Assembly (NCBI GenBank): GCA_023614405.1
Contig: CM042684.1
Location: 202,312,941 to 202,376,940, forward strand
Reading direction: 5' to 3'
DNA length: 64,000 nt
From: Avena insularis
Taxonomy: Eukaryota > Streptophyta > Magnoliopsida > Poales > Poaceae
Shown: positions 59,291 to 64,000 of the stretch, piece by piece
How the letters are laid out: the number at the start of each line of letters is the position of its first letter
Position numbering within the stretch: position 1 is the stretch's first letter
Made by a program: the position numbers and the translations under genes
The notes under the pieces: model-generated
What the model was told of the DNA's origin: nothing
What the model saw: only the letters and a program-made list of their open reading frames with translations
Database searches by the model: none

Positions 59291-59755
59291 ACGCACGTCA
59301 AAATTTACATATAGTTCCAAGACAAATAAGGGGAAAATAGAATTACAGGAAAAATATCAGAGAAAACAAAGCCCAGACCACCCGGGTGGATACACAGACG
59401 ACCCGTATATGTGGAATTCTGAATAATTATGGTGTCTCTCCAAAATTTGACCGTTAAAGACTCTAACATGCATCTCCCTTTCCCCCTACGACTTCATTTC
59501 CCTCTCTCAGGATCCCTCCTTGTCCCGCAATCTCAAATCGCCCCCAAATCAGCACTATCGAGATCAGATCCGACGAGGTCAGTTCCACCATCGTCTGGAT
59601 GGTGAGGCGACGTCGAGTTCTACAACTCGTCATCGGAGGAGGTACACTTTCCCCAATTTGATTAATTTGTGCTGATTCCTATGGCATTGTGATTTTCCCG
59701 ATTCGATTTCTTTTGCCGAATTTCTAGGAATGGGAGTGTGCATGCGGTTTAAAGT
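59291..59755. other. GC-richer leader-like sequence, 5' of the transposase remnant
   Basis: On the plus strand 59510-59645 resembles a gene leader and first exon (GGCGACGTCGAGTTCTAC gives GDVEFY, then NSSSEE before GAGGAG|GTAC, a possible splice donor). Any following exon is cut away by the LTR at 59756. No CACTA terminal repeat is visible here. Confidence 0.35.
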
Positions 59756-61420
59756 TGTAGCACCCTGGTAAAAACACTACTAGAAAATCTCCCGATTCTT
59801 TACTATGGTGTGCATCATCATGATAGCATGATCATGTCATAATGCCACATTGCATTTGAGCATCATTATGTCATCATGCATATGTTAGCCAAAAACTATT
59901 TTACCAAAAGCATACCTTTGTTTTCTAAATACCCTCTCTGTTTATTCAACTCAAATCCCGGTCTCTTCTAGACATTTGGTTTGTCTAAAAACCTATTTAC
60001 AAATGTTTTATTTTAAATGAAATAAAATAAATAAAAAATAAAACCATATTATTATAAAATCCCCGAGGAGGCAGTCCAAACAGAGCCTGACAGGGCCAGA
60101 CTACCTACTACCCGAACCAAACCCTACCTACCCCAACCCTAGCCCTAATGACACCCAACCTCCGGTCAACCACTACACACCAGAACCCATCCCAAAACCA
60201 ACAAGACCCGGTCCCGCTACACACGTGACACACACCATAGAAAAACCCAGACACGCACTGACACACCCACGCGCTACACGCTTCATGCCCCGCAGTGCAG
60301 CAGCCGCACCTGGCCCCACCAAGCATGATCCTCCCCGCGGTCACACGGTCCCACCCGACTGTCCCGCCCAGTAACCACCCCGTCGCCAGGACCTGAGCCC
60401 CTGCCGCTCGCTCTACCTCGATCCCACCCCACCACGCACAGTACCTAGTCCTACCCCCACCGACGCGCCCCCGCTCCCTGACCAACCCACTCTCACCCTA
60501 TCACAACTTCTCTGTCGACATCCCCTTCTGTCTGCCTCCAGCAAGCCTTGCGCCACCTCGTGCCCACGCCAACCTCCTTCTCTCTCGTCTGTGGCCACCA
60601 CCATTGTCACAAGCGAGCTCGCCACCCCCTGCTTGCCTCACCCGCGGCCTCGCTCGCCTCTACCGCCATCGTGTCTGCATCCAGCCACCTTGCAGTGCCC
60701 CAAAGCCCCCCTCTCTCTCATCGTAGTCGACCTCCACCCCTCCTTGTTGCCCCGCCATAGCAGCACCACCCTGACATCGTCGGCTTCTCCGTCACCAGGC
60801 GCTTCTCTGCCAGCAGGTGCTCTACCTCCGTCGGTCGCTGTTACCTTCGACCTCTTCTCCACGTGGCCTCCTCACCTCCCGACGCTCTCCGTTTGCATCC
60901 GCCAAGCTCGGCCGCGCGTGTGTCCATCTACGACACACCACCCTGAAGCTCCTCGTCTCCCTCCCTGACGCCTACAAGCAGAGTCATCGCCAAGGCCGCA
61001 TGCATGCTTCTATCTGTGAGTGCCCGTGTTGCCTCCATGCAGCTACTTAATCCATCTTCATGTCCTGGTGTGCCTGCAGTGTTACTGCTCCTTTTGGTCA
61101 CCCCTGATGTGCGTGTTATATATACCTTTCTTTTGGACGGCACTCTATTTATCCTTGCTGCCTTATTAGGGCTATGTACCTGGTGGTCTGCTATAGGTCA
61201 TGTAAGTGAAGAAACTTGTGGTGGCCGTGTGGTGATGTTGTGAAGATGGTAATGTCCAAGACCGAGACGAGGAGCCATGTTTTGTGCGAGGCTAAGAATG
61301 ATGCTAAGATCATTCTATCGACAAGATCATCGACATGTAACCAAAGACCTCGATCCCAGACTGGAAGACCGCACCCGGTGTTACGCCAAGGCCTTTGCTC
61401 CTAACATGTGACCCCTTTTA
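59756..61420 (+). repeat. 5' part of long LTR (family D), interrupted
   Basis: It starts TGTAGCACCCTGGTAAAAAC, then GTGCATCATCATGA, an AT-rich block, and a GC-rich, Pro/Ser-codon-like island at 60060-61050. It ends at ACATGTGACCCCTTTTA, where a second LTR start begins. The same landmark in the second copy is at about 63351. ORFs in the GC island are not conserved between the two copies. Confidence 0.6.
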
Positions 61421-64000
61421 TGTTGCACCCCGCTAAAATCACTATCAGAAAATCGCTCGTTGTTTCTACTTTGTGCATCATCATGACATCATCATGCATG
61501 TTTGTTCATAAAAGTACTTTGAAAAACCCTATTTTGTTTTCTAATTAGCCCTCCTTTAATTTAAAATCATAAAACCAGGTCGCCCTGGATATTTTATTTG
61601 TCTAAAATCTATTTATAAAATATTTTAAAAATTAAATAAAAATAAAATATTTTCAGTGGGGAAGGCAGCCACCGGCCAGGCCAGCCAGCAGCCAGCCTCA
61701 ACCCCAGAAATAAAACCCTAATCACCCCAAACCCTAGCACACCACCCTACACACAGCCACCTGCCGCCGCCACTCTCATACTACCACACACGCCGCACAC
61801 AACCACCGCCCGCCCACATGTACGCGGCCCCACTACCTCGCCCGACCCCACCACCACGTCCTGACCCACCCTGGCTTAACACACGCATGCGCGCGTGACC
61901 CACGCAGACGCGGCACGCTCGCGATCCCACCCTAGCGCCCCACTAGCGTGACGCCCTGCCTCGACTCGGTCAACCTCACCGACCCACCTCGCGTGCCCCT
62001 CCTCGATCGGACCCCCATCTGACGAAGTCCCCGACCGCCCCATCCCTCGCGATCCCCACCCCACCTCTCTCGCCTCGCCCACCTACCGTGCCTTTCCCAC
62101 CCTCCCCATCGACCGAGCACCGCCGCCAAACTCGCCTCGCACGACGCCCTCCCTGGCCCGCATCACCAGCAGCCACCGCCGCTGCGTGCGCCATCGCCTG
62201 GGCGCCCTCTCCCTCGCCGTGGCCCTTCCTCGAGCCCTCCCTGTCGAGGTCCTCCGCCCCGTGGACGCTGCTCCGACCCGTGCCTCCTCGAAGCCTCCCC
62301 AACACGCCGGAGTCGGCCCCCCCACGCGTCCTTGCCATGTTCCTCGGTGCCCGCCCCTCTTCTGGCCTCCGCCCCGTGCACCCCGCTCCCTTCTCTGCTC
62401 TCCGCGTGCCGCCGAGCTCCTCCCCGAACCCCTGGCACCCTCGTCTCCACAGGCCCAACGCCTTCCTCTGCCACCGCGGGCCCCCTCTATCACCGCCGTG
62501 TCGCCCTGCCTCCTTGCCGGGACCCCCATGTCACCCGCCGCCAGCGCCCCTCGACGCAGAGCTCCTCCCTCCCCCGTGTACCCGCCGTCCTCCCCGCCTC
62601 TGCCTTCACCGGAGCTTCTCGCCGCCGTGGCCTCCGTCTTCGTCGACCTCGGTGACGCCGCGCCGGACGTCGACCCCCTCTCCTTGTCTAGCCCTAGCGT
62701 CACCGTGCCGTAGCGAGCTCTGCCGCCGGTCCGCGCCTACCCGCCTACCTCTCTGCACCTCGTGTGTGCCCCTCCACTTGTTTTCCTTGCGATTCTGACC
62801 ATTTGTTCCCGTGGCAGCACGTCCTCGCATCGCACGCCAGCTTCTTCTGGTGCTTGGACCGCTTGTGCTGCTATACTCTTCATCAGGCAGCTCCCGCTAC
62901 GCTATGTGTGTTTTGTTTCTTGGGTCTATCAACCTTCCCCGTGATCGTGTACCGTGTTGTCATCAAGTTCGACTGACCCAAGTGCTGCAACGACACGAAC
63001 GTCCTGGAACAACCCCGACAAGTCAAGATAGACCACCGATGTTAATTCAAGATCGTCACCAACAACCAAAGTTGGTGCCCCAAGATCTCCGACACGGATA
63101 AGGTGGCCGAAACCCCGAACCAGAGATCTTCTTCATGGCACGTCAAGCTCGCCTTCCCCGAACCCAAAGACCCCAAAACCAGAAGCCCTAGTGCCAAGGA
63201 TCCGATGGCCGAGACCCTGAAGACCCCAATTCCGAAGACCGATCTCGGAGTCCAAAGGTCGAACCCCGTCGACCTCTCGGAGCGCCAAGTTCTTCTTTCC
63301 GCCGAGACCGACCCGGACACCTTCGGAACCCCAAGATCTTCCAAACCCAGATGTGTGACCCTAAGCCCCTTTTTTTTATAATATGACATTATCAACTATC
63401 GCATAATAAATTGTTCATGCTTGCATGCATATTTGGGTGTTTGGGGCTATTTCAGCAATTCATATAAATTAAATATGGAGTCTATATGCGGGTTATTCTA
63501 GTCTTATATCGGCTCCATTTAAATTGGTGTAGCGAACCGATGCCATGTTTCACCCTATTAATACAACATTTAAATTGCGGGGTAGTGAAACAACTCGAAC
63601 CATCTAATTAATTGTTGGGGCCCCGGTTCCGCTTAATATTGCCTAATGGCATCGCATCTTTGCCATGCCATACATCATACATACATCATGCCGAATCTTT
63701 TGCCGTAGTATTAAATAGTGCATCTGGTGTTTCTTTTAGTGATTTTCTTCTTCGCGGATTAGGCCGTTGAGTTGATGCGAGTATCGACAAGTTCTTCGGA
63801 TATATCTCCGGCAGTGTTTTCCTAAGCGAGCATCTCTCCCCCTTCTACCTATTTTGCATTTATAGTCTTTATTTTCCTCCTGTTGATCTATTGCTATCCG
63901 TGTCGTGATGCTTTAGTTTACGTGCACCAGTTATATCCCGTGTAGCCTCTATATTGCCATGGACACCTCCTAATACCTGTTGTTTGGTAGATAGCTGGCC
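61421..64000 (+). repeat. Long LTR (family D), second copy, runs off the window
   Basis: It starts TGTTGCACCCCGCTAAAATC and repeats the order of the first copy: CATCATCATGACATCATCAT, AT-rich block, GC-rich island at 61660-63350, then the ATGTGTGACCCTAAG landmark. From 63340 it is colinear with 25640-26300. The window ends inside it. The large frames at 62083-62798 come from CCG-rich sequence. Confidence 0.6.

Larger units (their letters stand above)
30733..59755 (-). mobile_element. Element E: CACTA (En/Spm) transposon, split by nested insertions
   Basis: Two minus-strand protein-coding halves fit one CACTA element: TNP2-type transposase remnants at 59290-55817 and a Ptta/En/Spm-type second protein at 35098-31450. 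The left end shows CACTA at 30733-30737 followed by a subterminal cluster of GAGACGG motifs. The right end is not seen; it is probably cut by the long LTR that begins at 59756. Elements F and G (35964-52806) and a MITE sit inside. Without them the element would be about 12 kb. The assignment of both halves to one element rests on order and orientation. They could also be two elements. Confidence 0.7.

Noticed and set aside
60108..61050. Several 70-125 aa frames in GC-rich sequence
   Set aside because: Composition-driven, present on both strands, not conserved between the two long-LTR copies, and no domain recognised.
62083..62798. Long overlapping ORFs on both strands (up to 236 aa)
   Set aside because: The sequence is CCG/CTC-rich, giving Pro/Ser/Arg-rich frames on all strands. 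It lies inside a long LTR, and the matching island of the other copy does not keep the frame.

Overview
This window looks like repeat-rich intergenic DNA from a large grass genome. A Triticeae-like member of the Pooideae fits best: tRNA-Asp-primed Athila-like and Tekay-like Ty3/gypsy elements, a BARE/Angela-like copia, a CACTA element with TNP2 and Ptta/En/Spm proteins, and a satellite-like array. Family affinities are recognised from protein motifs and element layout. Element names were not checked against any database. I see no convincing host gene, rRNA, tRNA or CRISPR array.

Layout from left to right. (1) 1-3720 is a direct tandem array of six ~642-660 bp units. (2) About 4500-18550 is an old, decayed gypsy-type element (A) read on the minus strand. 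Its gag-like ORF is cut by a nested minus-strand Athila-like element (B, 6886-15720), which keeps gag, protease and an ORF-1/env-like remnant but no reverse transcriptase or integrase. (3) 18551-25095 is a plus-strand non-autonomous LTR element (C) with a perfect GCCGC target duplication and one open 267-aa ORF of unknown function. (4) 25101-27844 holds LTR fragments, including the 3' part of a long-LTR family (D). (5) 27845-30732 is AT-rich and unclassified.

(6) 30733-59755 is a minus-strand CACTA element (E). TNP2-type transposase remnants lie at the right and the Ptta/En/Spm plus Ulp1-like second protein at the left. The two halves are pushed apart by about 17 kb of nested insertions. A Tekay-like, pol-less gypsy array (F, 35964-52806) sits in a ~516-bp tandem repeat. 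A copia element (G, 36289-44623, TSD TCACC) sits inside F's first gag, and a 159-bp CACTA-type MITE (TSD CAA) sits in the transposase gene. (7) 59756-64000 starts a second and a third copy of the long-LTR family D, one inserted into the other.

The order of events can be read from the nesting: E is older than F, F is older than G, and A is older than B and C. Three elements (B, C, F) lack their own polymerase and must have moved with proteins supplied in trans; G may have too. Many ORFs end at TAG where CAG is expected, which fits deamination of methylated CHG sites in silenced elements. The least explained parts are the 267-aa ORF of C, the extra five-knuckle zinc-finger ORF of F, and the repeated stem-loop units of B.
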